A stretch of DNA of 64,000 nucleotides from Phycisphaerales bacterium. GTDB taxonomy: Bacteria > Planctomycetota > Phycisphaerae > Phycisphaerales > UBA1924. Positions 15,608 through 23,736 of this stretch are shown here, piece by piece; positions within the stretch are counted from its first letter, which is position 1, and each line of letters opens with the position of its first letter. The notes beneath the pieces are model-generated. The model searched no databases, was not told the origin of the DNA, and saw only the letters and a program-made list of their open reading frames with translations. A program made the position numbers and the translations under genes. The stretch spans positions 1 to 64,000 of the forward strand of contig JAJDCZ010000025.1 in assembly GCA_029260555.1 (NCBI GenBank), in the 5' to 3' direction.

Positions 15608-18136
15608 TTAGCGATCGTCGTCATCGACGCTTGAGAACTGTGTGTTGGAATCGTCATCCAGAGAGATGCCGAACTGAGCCAGCATTTTTTCGATGTCAGC
15701 CATCAGACTGTCCACCGATGCATTCTTGTACATGCCCGTTGGTGTGCCCGTGGTATCAATCAGCCCGAGAAGCGAACCGATTTCACTGGTCAGTTCAGGA
15801 TTGGAATAGGGAATCAACACCGACTGGTTAGAACTGAATGATGAATCAGCACTCTCGGTGGTGAACGATGTTGATGAACTGGTCTGTGTTGAAGAACTGG
15901 ATGCTGTCTCGGTGGTGAAGGACGACTGTGTGCCAGGTATTTCGATCGAATCACTTTGATTCACACCCTGAGTATCTGAAGCATCAACCCTTGGTTCACT
16001 CGCATCAGCGACGGAAGTGTCGTCCTGCAGAGATTGATCACTGGTGTCCGGGGACTGGTCTGTATCTGTTGAAGTCGCACTAATAAAGTGTGTTGTAACA
16101 GAGTCAGGAGAAGCGGTATTGGTGTCCTGAGAGATCGTGACAGACATGGTGAGTGACGGATCAAAGAATGTGCCGTAACCGAAGCCTGCGTTTGCAGAAG
16201 CGTTGTCAGGTGTCTTGACGCTTGCAGGGATCTCCATGCGAGGACGGCGAGTTGGTGGCGTGATCTGCTGGATACGAGACTGAATCTCGCCACTGGTCCA
16301 CTCTTCGAGCATGCTGCGTTTTGGCCAGATAGAGTGGCGACGGGTGATGCGTTCGCGCAGGGCAATCAACTCGGGCTGCGTGTGGTTCATGCCAAGCGAA
16401 CGGCTGATCGACCACATGGCCTTACTGTAATCGCCTTCCTGGGCCAGGCGTTCTGCTTCAACATTGAGCATGCCAGTCATGCGTTCGCGGCTCCAGGGCA
16501 GGAGCCCTTCGCGTGTACCAGTGTGAATGTTTTTGATGTATCCCTTGGCACGCTCGCCCTGATCTGTCAAAATCTGATCGTTGATCAGGCTGGGTGTGAT
16601 CAGGAAAATGATCTCGGTGCGCTGTGTTTCATCATCATGGCCACGGAAGGCAGCACCAATGATGGGAATATCACCCACAACGGGAACCTGCCGGCGAGAG
16701 GCAACGGTCGACTCACGGAACAAGCCACCAAGCACAACTGTCTGCCCGTCACGAACCATGACATTTGTCACGAGTTCGTTGGTGATTTCATCGGGGATGG
16801 TCACGGCGATGCCGGTGGCATCCGTGGCGGTACGAATCACAGCTTCAGAAACCTGAGGCTTGAGTTCCATGCGGATGGTGCCATCGTCAGAAACAAAGGG
16901 GCGGAAGTAAAGCTGAGTACCAGTATCAAGGAACTCAACGGTCTGGACCGTTGCGGTATCCGTAGCAGTCGTGCTCAGGAAGCCAACCTTTCGGCCCACG
17001 AGTACGCGGGCTGGCTGACGGTTCAGCGTCAGGATCTTGGGCGTCGAGATAATTGTGGTATCAGTGACTTCATCCAGGAGCCTCATAAAGATTGCGACAT
17101 CCTGATCGACGATGCCGACCTTGAATGTTGCCGGGCCGGCGGTACCACCTGCTGTGGAAGTAAAAGCACGACCAACGCCATCATCTGGTGTCTGGACATC
17201 TGTTGCCGTACCTGCAAGCAGCCTGCTACCCATACCATTGATCAGACTGTCAGCGGCTTTAAGAGGCCCACCAACTCCAACGAAATCTGAGAAGTTCAGA
17301 TCGTCGATGATTGAGAAATCGATGCCAAAGGCGTTGGCTTCGGTGAGTGCTGTCTGCAGGATTGTTGCTTCAACAAGCACCTGCGCGGGCTTGGTATCCA
17401 GCTCGCTGAGAAGGGAAACGATAGCTTCGACATTCTCCTCGTAGTCATAAATAACAACGGTTGCGCTGTTGGCGAAATCTTCTGCACCAACAGGAGTACT
17501 GCTTGGAATGTTGAATGCATCTTCCTGGCCATTGGTTTTGATCTGGCCGCTTTCACTGAGCAGGGGCTTGACGAACTCCGCTGCATCGATGGCATTGAGA
17601 TAGTTCAGGCGAACGACCTTGGCTACAGGTACGCGGCTTTCCTGGATAATCTGGTTGAGTTCCTCGGTGGTGTAGACATAGATGAAGTTGCCTTTTTCTA
17701 TGTAGCCGTAGCCGTTGGGATGCAGGATTGCATCCATTGCCTCGTAGAAGGTGGTTGAGAATAAGTCGGCGGTGATCGTGGCAGAGACATTTTGACCTGT
17801 CACGATGTTGCGCTGGCTGCGAATCGCCAGGAGTTGGAGCACCGCAGCCAGGTTTTCATCCTGAACATGAAGCTCGACCAGATCATAATCACTCACAGCG
17901 ACGCTGCCTTCAAAGACATCAGGCGTGTCGTCGCTCTGTCCCGGTTCATCAAAGGGAGATGTCGAGGGATGCCCTGAGTCACCCAGACGCTCCAATGCCT
18001 GATTGAGCAAATCCTGCTGAGCCAGTGCACTGGTTGATCCAGCAAGAATGACCAGAGCGGTCGTTGCAACCACAGGCAGCAGCGTTCTGATTCGATTCAC
18101 ACTTGATTGACGGGCTTGTCTTTCGTTATTGGTCAT
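15608..18136 (-). CDS. Secretin (type II secretion / type IV pilus family, GspD/PilQ-like)
   Basis: Secretins form multimeric gated pores in the outer membrane. The 842-residue product has a signal peptide (about 18-40). A secretin N-terminal domain around 75-165 includes L-V-E-L-H-V-Q-D-E-N-L near 80-90, followed by a second N domain around 170-255 with V-V-R-L-N-Y-L. The secretin core at about 255-525 ends with V-P-V-V-G-D-I-P-I-I-G near 488-498 and F-L-I-T-P. The region after about 660 is Ser/Thr-rich and low in complexity, which is unusual for secretins. The ATG at 18136 follows GGAGCGAGGA; an in-frame TTG at 18154 contains that site and is unlikely. No GspE/PilB ATPase or inner-membrane platform gene is in the window. 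A structured leader precedes it. Confidence 0.9.
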   Translation of the reverse strand: MTNNERQARQSSVNRIRTLLPVVATTALVILAGSTSALAQQDLLNQALERLGDSGHPSTSPFDEPGQSDDTPDVFEGSVAVSDYDLVELHVQDENLAAVLQLLAIRSQRNIVTGQNVSATITADLFSTTFYEAMDAILHPNGYGYIEKGNFIYVYTTEELNQIIQESRVPVAKVVRLNYLNAIDAAEFVKPLLSESGQIKTNGQEDAFNIPSSTPVGAEDFANSATVVIYDYEENVEAIVSLLSELDTKPAQVLVEATILQTALTEANAFGIDFSIIDDLNFSDFVGVGGPLKAADSLINGMGSRLLAGTATDVQTPDDGVGRAFTSTAGGTAGPATFKVGIVDQDVAIFMRLLDEVTDTTIISTPKILTLNRQPARVLVGRKVGFLSTTATDTATVQTVEFLDTGTQLYFRPFVSDDGTIRMELKPQVSEAVIRTATDATGIAVTIPDEITNELVTNVMVRDGQTVVLGGLFRESTVASRRQVPVVGDIPIIGAAFRGHDDETQRTEIIFLITPSLINDQILTDQGERAKGYIKNIHTGTREGLLPWSRERMTGMLNVEAERLAQEGDYSKAMWSISRSLGMNHTQPELIALRERITRRHSIWPKRSMLEEWTSGEIQSRIQQITPPTRRPRMEIPASVKTPDNASANAGFGYGTFFDPSLTMSVTISQDTNTASPDSVTTHFISATSTDTDQSPDTSDQSLQDDTSVADASEPRVDASDTQGVNQSDSIEIPGTQSSFTTETASSSSTQTSSSTSFTTESADSSFSSNQSVLIPYSNPELTSEIGSLLGLIDTTGTPTGMYKNASVDSLMADIEKMLAQFGISLDDDSNTQFSSVDDDDR

Positions 18137-18203
18137 GGCTTGTCCTCGCTCCAACTCTTAGAGTTATTTGCTGGCTTTCCCGCCCCACCCCGAACTGACG
18201 GAC

Positions 18204-18266
18204 AGTGGGTAATCCCGATAAAGCGGGAGCCTGCGAGTCTTATGTCGACCAAGACGGCTACCCACT
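18204..18266 (-). promoter_or_regulatory. Candidate structured RNA leader of the secretin gene
   Basis: Eight-base perfect arms (18204-18211 with 18259-18266) enclose two inner hairpins: 18213-18217 with 18224-18228, and 18237-18241 with 18251-18255 extended by a three-base stem (18229-18231 with 18256-18258) across a five-base bulge. A further AGAC/GTCT hairpin lies just upstream at 18273-18286. Read in the direction of the secretin gene the segment contains CGCAAAG followed by GGGTAGCCG, which recall conserved parts of c-di-GMP-I riboswitches, but the full consensus is not evident. It is about 70 bases before the secretin ATG. Confidence 0.4.
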
Positions 18267-18317
18267 TTGGGAAGACTTTGCGGTCTACGCCGATAAGAAC
18301 AAATTGCGCTGCCAAGG

Positions 18318-18358
18318 GCCGATAAACAAACAACCACCGCCATGTGGACGGTGGTTGT
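18318..18358 (-). terminator. Terminator between the pseudopilin genes and the secretin
   Basis: ACAACCACCG (18330-18339) pairs with CGGTGGTTGT (18349-18358) around a nine-base loop. On the minus strand a T-rich run follows (about 18318-18330). It lies 30 bases after the stop of the small membrane-protein gene and should split the cluster into two transcripts, with the secretin leader beyond it. Confidence 0.75.
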
Positions 18359-18389
18359 CACGAATAGTTATCGCGTGTTTTTTGCAGGA

Positions 18390-18638
18390 TTACCTGGGAT
18401 TCTGCCGGGAGTTGCCCTGTTCAACTGCCCGACTGTCTCCGGCTTGTTTACCTGCAGCTTTTGAGGCAGAATCAATCTGACTCTGCTCAGAGCCGGCATA
18501 GGCTGATTTTGGAAACTCACTGATGAGTTTGAGCCTGGACCAGAGTAACAGACTTACAGAAAACCCCAGAATCGTCATCCCAAAGACCGCGACACGGACT
18601 CGCGTTTGTTCATCCTGGAATAATCGATTGCTGCTCAT
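18390..18638 (-). CDS. Small single-pass membrane protein in the pseudopilin cluster
   Basis: The 82-residue product has one hydrophobic segment near residues 15-32 after a basic and polar N terminus. A short Ser/Ala/Gln-rich tail follows. I do not recognise a family. GGAAAG before the ATG at 18638 supports this start; longer frames would overlap the upstream gspH-like gene. It follows that gene by 28 bases and is followed by a terminator, so it is probably the last gene of the upstream transcript. A small inner-membrane part of the pilus or secretion machine is a guess from position only. Confidence 0.65.
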   Translation of the reverse strand: MSSNRLFQDEQTRVRVAVFGMTILGFSVSLLLWSRLKLISEFPKSAYAGSEQSQIDSASKAAGKQAGDSRAVEQGNSRQNPR

Positions 18639-18666
18639 CGTTGGCTTTCCTTTAAATATGACCCGC

Positions 18667-19230
18667 TCAACCGTCATCTGGTGTGGTATCTTCCACACTG
18701 ATGCGTCCGGTGAAAGCTTCGATTGTGATCTGATAAGTCGATCCTGAACCAGTGATATCAATCGTGCCCCCGGCACTGGGTGCGTTGCCTGTCGTCGTCA
18801 GGACTGGACCCCCAAGCTCATCAAAGATCAAGAGCCCATCACCATCGATATTGGCACTGGCTAGTGAGGCACCACCAAAGATATCGTCAGTGAAATCCTG
18901 GACATATTTCTGTCCGAACTTGCCCGGGTTGTAAAGTGCATCGTTTTCGATATCGATTTCTGCACCATTGACTTCAACCACGGTATAAAGGTTATTTTGA
19001 ACATCAAAGACCACCGCTCGGCGTGCCTGATAGGCAAGTGCGTCAGACTGTGCAAAGGTAATGTCCGCAATGACAGCCCGGACCGCGGTCTGAACACGAA
19101 GCACACCCGTCTGTGACATCGCAGGCACAACCAGTGCGCCCATGGTGCCCAAAATAGCTGTTGTGATGATCAACTCAACCAGTGTGTACCCTCGTGACTG
19201 ACGAGGCGTGACCGATTTCAAATGGCTCAT
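18667..19230 (-). CDS. GspH/FimT-type pseudopilin
   Basis: The 187-residue protein carries a type IV prepilin leader: a basic pre-sequence ending in R-G, then the cleaved and methylated motif Y-T-L-V-E-L-I-I with the required Glu at +5, followed by a hydrophobic helix (about residues 13-38). The body contains the pattern Q-T-A-V-R-A-V-I-A-D-I-x-F-A-Q-S-D-A near 47-64, typical of the GspH/FimT domain (minor pseudopilin). A GGAG site precedes the ATG at 19230. It lies 40 bases after the small coiled-coil gene and 28 bases before the small membrane-protein gene. Processing would need a prepilin peptidase, which is not in this window. Confidence 0.85.
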   Translation of the reverse strand: MSHLKSVTPRQSRGYTLVELIITTAILGTMGALVVPAMSQTGVLRVQTAVRAVIADITFAQSDALAYQARRAVVFDVQNNLYTVVEVNGAEIDIENDALYNPGKFGQKYVQDFTDDIFGGASLASANIDGDGLLIFDELGGPVLTTTGNAPSAGGTIDITGSGSTYQITIEAFTGRISVEDTTPDDG

Positions 19231-19270
19231 ACAAACTCCATCCTCTCGGCGGCGTAAATGACACAGGTAA

Positions 19271-19615
19271 TTATTTTTTCGCTCCCGAACTTGCACCATC
19301 GCTCCTGGGCAAGTTCGTCACCGTAACCTTCAAACCACCTGAAAGTTTTTTCTCCAGGGAAGCGACAGAGCGCTGAAGAACTTTCAACTCGTTGATGATC
19401 TGCTTGCGCTGGGCTGCAGCATTGAAAGTAGGCACGCTTTTGGATGTACCACTGCCCCTTTGGGGCTGGGCGAATGCTGCAGAGGCTGACTCGGGCATCA
19501 CAGGCTGCCCTGATCCATTCTGGAGCACAGCCACACCGAGCAGGAGCGCGATAACCGTCAAGAGGCCATTGGTGTATCGGCCACGGCTTTGAACTGGGAT
19601 TGCTTGCTGATTCAT
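19271..19615 (-). CDS. Small membrane-anchored protein with a coiled-coil segment
   Basis: The 114-residue product has one hydrophobic segment near residues 17-33, then a Gly/Ser/Gln-rich linker. A heptad-like helix around residues 68-93 (Q-R-K-Q-I-I-N-E-L-K-V-L and S-L-E-K-K-L) could form a coiled coil. No family is recognised. It sits between two pseudopilin genes on the same strand, so it may be an assembly or scaffold part of that machine. This role is inferred from position. The ATG at 19615 is the only sensible start. Confidence 0.65.
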   Translation of the reverse strand: MNQQAIPVQSRGRYTNGLLTVIALLLGVAVLQNGSGQPVMPESASAAFAQPQRGSGTSKSVPTFNAAAQRKQIINELKVLQRSVASLEKKLSGGLKVTVTNLPRSDGASSGAKK

Positions 19616-19710
19616 GTTGGAATAATCGGTCCATCAATAGCCTGGAATCATCCCTCGCGCAAAGATTACTCAACTTTCAGGGCTGCTGGGGGTCAAAGCT
19701 GGCAAAAGCG

Positions 19711-20118
19711 TCATGGCCCGGTCCATTGTTGGGTTTGTTCGTCAAAATACGCTGCATACAGCCTGGCATTGGCCGCATCCCACACCCAGCCATCGTCTTC
19801 CCCAGCATCATCCTGACTGGTCCCGAACACAACACGCGAAGATTCGGTCTGTGGATTGATGGGCACCTTGTCCACCAAACCCTCGTCGATCAGTTCATCC
19901 CAGCCATTGCTTGCAAAGGTTGGAAACGAGCCGGCGGTCTGAGCCCGATACATCTCAAGCTGACCCCGGAGAACCTGGAGCTGGCTCTCAATGGAGGTGA
20001 CCCGAGCAGCATCTGTTGAGACCAGAATGCCGGGGATGGTCAATGCTGCGAGAATACCCAGGAGCAGCATCACGATGATGAGTTCGATAAGCGTAAATCC
20101 CTGACGAACATGGTTCAT
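19711..20118 (-). CDS. GspG-like pseudopilin (second copy)
   Basis: The 135-residue product begins with a short basic leader ending in Q-G, then the prepilin motif F-T-L-I-E-L-I-I with Glu at +5 and a hydrophobic helix to about residue 30. The globular part shows Q-L-Q-V-L-R-G-Q-L-E-M-Y-R, then W-D-E-L and a C-terminal D-G-W-V-W-D-A-A-N-A-R-L-Y near 107-119, a pattern close to the other GspG-like protein at 20316-20720. The two are clearly paralogs. A GGAAAGG site supports the ATG at 20118. GspG is the major pseudopilin of type II secretion, but the same fold occurs in minor pilins of type IV pili. Confidence 0.86.
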   Translation of the reverse strand: MNHVRQGFTLIELIIVMLLLGILAALTIPGILVSTDAARVTSIESQLQVLRGQLEMYRAQTAGSFPTFASNGWDELIDEGLVDKVPINPQTESSRVVFGTSQDDAGEDDGWVWDAANARLYAAYFDEQTQQWTGP

Positions 20119-20253
20119 GATTATGCTGCACCTTTCCTTGAACAACTTTTCTTCGACTTCACACTGATCCATATCCATGATTTGGCACCCACTTGCTGAA
20201 CTCAGGCCCGGCGATGCGTGTTGTCATGGCTGCAACGATCAGGTTGAATTCGA

Positions 20254-20284
20254 CAACGGCCGCACCTTTTGAGTACGGCCGTTG
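20254..20284 (-). other. Hairpin between the two GspG-like genes
   Basis: CAACGGCCG (20254-20262) and CGGCCGTTG (20276-20284) form a perfect nine-base stem with a 13-base loop. No T-run follows on the minus strand, so it is not a good terminator. It may stabilise the upstream message or adjust expression of the two pseudopilin genes relative to each other. Confidence 0.55.
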
Positions 20285-20315
20285 CGCAAATCAACAATCA
20301 ATCAACTGTTCAGGA

Positions 20316-20720
20316 TTAGGGATCAACCCATACACGGTTGGTCTCATCGTACATGCTTGCATAGATGCGACCTGTTGCAGAGTCCCAAATCCAACCGTCA
20401 GTTGCGCCACCATCGGTGTACGCTGTACCTGCAACGATCGTGCTGGAGTTGTTGCGTGGATTGGTCGGCGCATCAACAAGGAAGTTACCGTTGACCATGT
20501 CATCCCAGTTGGTCATGGCGGGATTAACACCATTATTTTGAGCGCGGAAAAGTTCCAACTGACCTCGAATGGTCTGCAACTGAGTTTCGACTGCACTGGT
20601 CTGAGCATCCTGAGTTGCCACATTGAACTGCGGAACGACGATGGCCGCTAACACGCCGAGGATGATCACGACGATCAAAATTTCGACAAGCGTAAACGCC
20701 CTTTTTACCTGTACTCGCAT
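20316..20720 (-). CDS. GspG-like pseudopilin (first copy)
   Basis: The 134-residue product has a six- to eight-residue basic leader ending in Ala and the prepilin motif F-T-L-V-E-I-L-I with Glu at +5, followed by a hydrophobic helix with the family pattern I-I-L-G-V-L-A-A-I-V-V-P-Q-F. The leader ends in K-R-A rather than the usual Gly, which still can be cleaved by some prepilin peptidases. The globular part carries L-R/Q-T-I-R-G-Q-L-E-L-F-R, then W-D-D-M and D-G-W-I-W-D-S-A-T-G-R-I-Y near the end. GGAG precedes the ATG at 20720. A long untranslated leader of more than 250 bases lies upstream (20721-21045). Confidence 0.88.
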   Translation of the reverse strand: MRVQVKRAFTLVEILIVVIILGVLAAIVVPQFNVATQDAQTSAVETQLQTIRGQLELFRAQNNGVNPAMTNWDDMVNGNFLVDAPTNPRNNSSTIVAGTAYTDGGATDGWIWDSATGRIYASMYDETNRVWVDP

Positions 20721-21045
20721 GAGTGTCTCCTAAAACGAACCGACTCGAATCCCGGCACACCCTGCCGGACATAGTTATCCCCGCGGGCCAATGAGCACAC
20801 ACTCCTGACCTGTCTCGGCGAACACCTGGGCATTCGCACGACCGACCCCCTGCGGGCCGTTCCCGATCGGCATTACCTTTCGAGAAACACTCGCTGCGAA
20901 TGAACGCCTCGGGTGCTTGCAAATCATCGACCCACGCATTCGTAAACATTTGCATTGACGCTTGTTCTGTCGTCAACCGCCTTGGTCTGAAGCATCTGTG
21001 ATGCAGATTCGGTCTGCACCAGCAGGTCGGTCTGCACCAAATAAA
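20721..21045 (-). other. Long leader of the first GspG-like gene
   Basis: No convincing gene is present. On the minus strand a 32-codon frame can be read just after an AAAGG sequence (about 20783-20878), but it has no known match by eye. CCGGCA/TGCCGG forms a six-base hairpin shortly before the gene. GGTCTGCACCA occurs twice (21011-21021 and 21029-21039). The region presumably holds the promoter of the pseudopilin genes. Confidence 0.4.
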
Positions 21046-21085
21046 CAAGGGCCGGGCAATGAAGCCCGACCCTTGGTCTTTTTAT
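21046..21085 (-). terminator. Intrinsic terminator of the HEAT-repeat gene
   Basis: CAAGGGCCGGGC (21046-21057) pairs with GCCCGACCCTTG (21064-21075) with one mismatch and a six-base loop. T-rich sequence follows on both strands, so it could work in either direction; only a minus-strand gene reaches it. It separates the HEAT gene from the pseudopilin genes. Confidence 0.75.
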
Positions 21086-21103
21086 TGGATCAACCGGAAG
21101 TTA

Positions 21104-23278
21104 TCAGCGGTCAAGCAGGATAAGCCTGATAAGCTCCTGATTAGGAAGGTCCAGGGAACCAACCAGTGCAGCAGCTGCGGTCGCTTCCTTATCAGAACCT
21201 TCAATGGCAAGATCAAGTATCTGTTGAACCTGTCTGGGCTCAAGATGGTTTCCAAAGCGTTTGGCAGAATCAGCAACCTTGGCAAAGAGTGCAACACGCT
21301 CTTGAGCAGGTGCCCCCAGTGCAACATCCATTAAGGCAACCTGCACATGGGTCTGGTCAACCCGGCTCAGAACCTCTGCGATACGCACTCGGAATGCTCC
21401 GATGGAATCCTGCAATACTCCAAGCAATGGGCCGACCGCATCGTCGATATCCAGTACCGGGTTCTGAGACACCGCCAAGTCCCTCAACACCCGCAGCGAC
21501 CGATCTGCATAAACACGCGCTTCTGCATCGCCAATCGGACCTCCAGACGCACGCAGGACCAACTCACGCATTGCAGCACTGATCTTTTCTCCACCGATCT
21601 GCATCTTGCGGACCTGAATCGTCGCATCCCGTCGATATTCATTGTTGAGTTGAATGTAATCGCTGCCGGAATCCATGAGAGCCAGAATGGGCGTTGCACC
21701 CAGCTTGGCCATCGCGCGAGCACGGCCAATAAGATTTCGTGTTTCATTCTCGCTCAGGTTTGAGACAATCAGATCAACCCCAGCCACATCTGCAACTTCC
21801 TGTGCTGATGCATCAAGATTTGTCACAGAAGGAAGCAGCTGATAACCCAGATCCTTGAGTTGACCCGTCAGCACACTTGCCCGCTCAATATCTGATGCAA
21901 TTACCAGAGCGTATCGAGCATCTGCATCACGAATTGCACTGGCCAGAATTGGTACCACCCGCTCGTAGCCTTCAAAGGCGTTGGTTGGTTGAGCCAGTCC
22001 CAGTGCCAGCGCCGCTTCATATTGCACGCGCCGATTTGGGTACCGCAGTGCTTCAAGCAGAGGTTCGCGGCCATCAAGACCCGTCCAGAGTGTTGAGCCG
22101 CCTGCAGTCGCCTGGATTGCCTTGATCGCCCGCAGAGCTAAAGGCGTATCTCGATCATCAATGGCAATACCCAGAACACGCTGGCTGGGCATAGCACCCG
22201 CAGCAACCGCAAAATACATGGCAGCGCGACGGTCTGATGCATACACGGGGTTTGTGTAAGTATCGCCACCGGGCATCAGTGTGGTGTCGATCTCCCGGCT
22301 GAAGTTGGCTGCAATCCAGAGTGAAAGCCCGTCAGGCCCCTCGTAGCCCAGCGTGAGAGCCTTCTCAGCCATTGTCATGGCCATGGCTTCGTGGTAGACC
22401 TCTGTTCTCACGGGGATCTGGAACAGCCCCACGGTGGGGTCATAGGTCCAGAAGAGCTGATGCTCTTCACCCGGGAAGTTCGTCAGGTCGGTTTTTTCGT
22501 CGTAATACCCTCGTGCAAGCCCCAGGAAAAGCTCGCTGGCAGCCACGCCCGTACCACCGGTCAGGCGGTTCATTGCCCGCTGAACAGCCTGAGAGATACG
22601 GTCGCTCGTGGTTTTTTCAAAGAGTTCCATGAGGAACGGGGTGCTGTTGCGATAAGGGATTCGCCCGAGGATACTGACGACCAGTTCCTGTCCCTGGTTA
22701 TCCAGATCAAGCAGAGCTGTGCAAAGCGGAACGACAGCCTGTCGACCCATATCGACCATGAGACGATCAACTTCATCACGCAGCAGGGGATCGTTGCTCT
22801 GGAGTAGCGCATCCAGAAGCTGAGGCATGGCGTATTCGCCCGCAGCCTTGAGTCTTTCAATGGCAAAGAGCCTGGGTCTGGCTTCGCCGGTCAGCATGAC
22901 GATGTTTCGTGCGATCTGATCAGGGTTCCGGACTCTTTCGAGTTTGCCATCTTCCCACAGGCGTTCGAGTGCTGCAGCTGCAAACTCGATGTCTGGTGTA
23001 TGCAATGCATCGAAGATTGCTCTTTCAAAGCGGGGAAGATCATTGGAATCTTCCACGAGATTGACGAAATCGGTGGGGCTGAGCCCTGTTCCCAGGAGTT
23101 CCATTGCCACCGCATTGGCAAGCTCGTTGTTGTCAATATTGACAAAGTGGATGAAGTCTTCGAGCAGTTCTTGCTCTGATCGTTGAACATCCTGCGCCAA
23201 GGCTGAGTGACCAGAAAACGCCCATATTGCTGTACAGGCAAGAACCATCGCCGAAAATCGTCTGAAACCAGTCCGCAC
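21104..23278 (-). CDS. Exported HEAT-repeat protein upstream of the pseudopilin cluster
   Basis: The 724-residue protein has a signal peptide (about residues 9-29, cleavage after A-L-A). Much of it is alpha-helical repeats of the HEAT type, seen as recurring A-x-x-x-L-G and P-x-L-L-D-A-L-L-Q-S-N-D-P-L-L-R-D-E-V patterns. A segment near 450-590 resembles a response-regulator-like fold (A-L-V-I-A-S-D, D-L-I-V-S-N-L, I-L-A-L-M-D-S) without the usual phosphoacceptor context. HEAT repeats bind proteins, so a periplasmic scaffold is plausible. The start is GTG at 23278 with TAGGAG just upstream. It is the first gene of the minus-strand cluster and has its own terminator. Function unknown. Confidence 0.72.
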   Translation of the reverse strand: MRTGFRRFSAMVLACTAIWAFSGHSALAQDVQRSEQELLEDFIHFVNIDNNELANAVAMELLGTGLSPTDFVNLVEDSNDLPRFERAIFDALHTPDIEFAAAALERLWEDGKLERVRNPDQIARNIVMLTGEARPRLFAIERLKAAGEYAMPQLLDALLQSNDPLLRDEVDRLMVDMGRQAVVPLCTALLDLDNQGQELVVSILGRIPYRNSTPFLMELFEKTTSDRISQAVQRAMNRLTGGTGVAASELFLGLARGYYDEKTDLTNFPGEEHQLFWTYDPTVGLFQIPVRTEVYHEAMAMTMAEKALTLGYEGPDGLSLWIAANFSREIDTTLMPGGDTYTNPVYASDRRAAMYFAVAAGAMPSQRVLGIAIDDRDTPLALRAIKAIQATAGGSTLWTGLDGREPLLEALRYPNRRVQYEAALALGLAQPTNAFEGYERVVPILASAIRDADARYALVIASDIERASVLTGQLKDLGYQLLPSVTNLDASAQEVADVAGVDLIVSNLSENETRNLIGRARAMAKLGATPILALMDSGSDYIQLNNEYRRDATIQVRKMQIGGEKISAAMRELVLRASGGPIGDAEARVYADRSLRVLRDLAVSQNPVLDIDDAVGPLLGVLQDSIGAFRVRIAEVLSRVDQTHVQVALMDVALGAPAQERVALFAKVADSAKRFGNHLEPRQVQQILDLAIEGSDKEATAAAALVGSLDLPNQELIRLILLDR

Positions 23279-23736
23279 GGTAAACTCCTACCCGTCTAAA
23301 GAAGGTGGCTGAGTGTTGATGCCAAGCCACGCTGATCATCTATCTGTCACAAGCTGTCACTAGTGTACGACCAAGGCGAGGCCGAGGTGGTGATCAATAT
23401 ACGCACCGGAACCGGCCAGTGATGCACACCCGTTCCCGAAGGCCCGGGAGGGGAATCTATAAGGGATAGACCCTCGCTGTCAAACGGATAGAGCCATTGA
23501 TCAGCCACTTGGTCCGATAGCGAGGGCTGAATGGGCTGTTTTTTTGTCTTTGGGCGCAAATTCTGACTCTGAAGCTGATAACTGGATCTGATTCCCGTCC
23601 CAGAACAGGAACTTTGCCTCCCACTCCCTTCAAGCGATCAAGCCGCTGCATGTGCTGGCCGATGCAGAGCTTGTAAAGGACATTGGAGTTGTGCCGTGTC
23701 CATCCAGATCCGATTCGTTTGTAAGGATCCTTATTT
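23279..23736. promoter_or_regulatory. Divergent regulatory region between the HEAT gene and the HTH-receiver gene
   Basis: No gene is seen in this 458-base gap. A perfect eight-base inverted repeat, CCCTCGCT (23471-23478) with AGCGAGGG (23519-23526), encloses 40 bases that could fold further. A second GC-rich hairpin lies near 23430-23455. Read on the minus strand these would form a leader of the HEAT gene. The divergent regulator may control the cluster from here. Confidence 0.4.

Noticed and set aside
16334-17290. 318-codon open frame opposite the secretin gene
   Set aside because: It lies fully inside the secretin gene on the other strand, has no ribosome binding site and no domain; the secretin frame is clearly coding.
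18205-18480. 91-codon plus-strand frame in the gap before the secretin gene
   Set aside because: It runs through the terminator and the leader hairpins and has no ribosome binding site; structure explains the lack of stops better.
20533-21048. 171-codon frame overlapping the first GspG-like gene
   Set aside because: It overlaps a clear pseudopilin in another frame, starts in the terminator-side repeats and has an abnormal Cys/Arg-rich composition.
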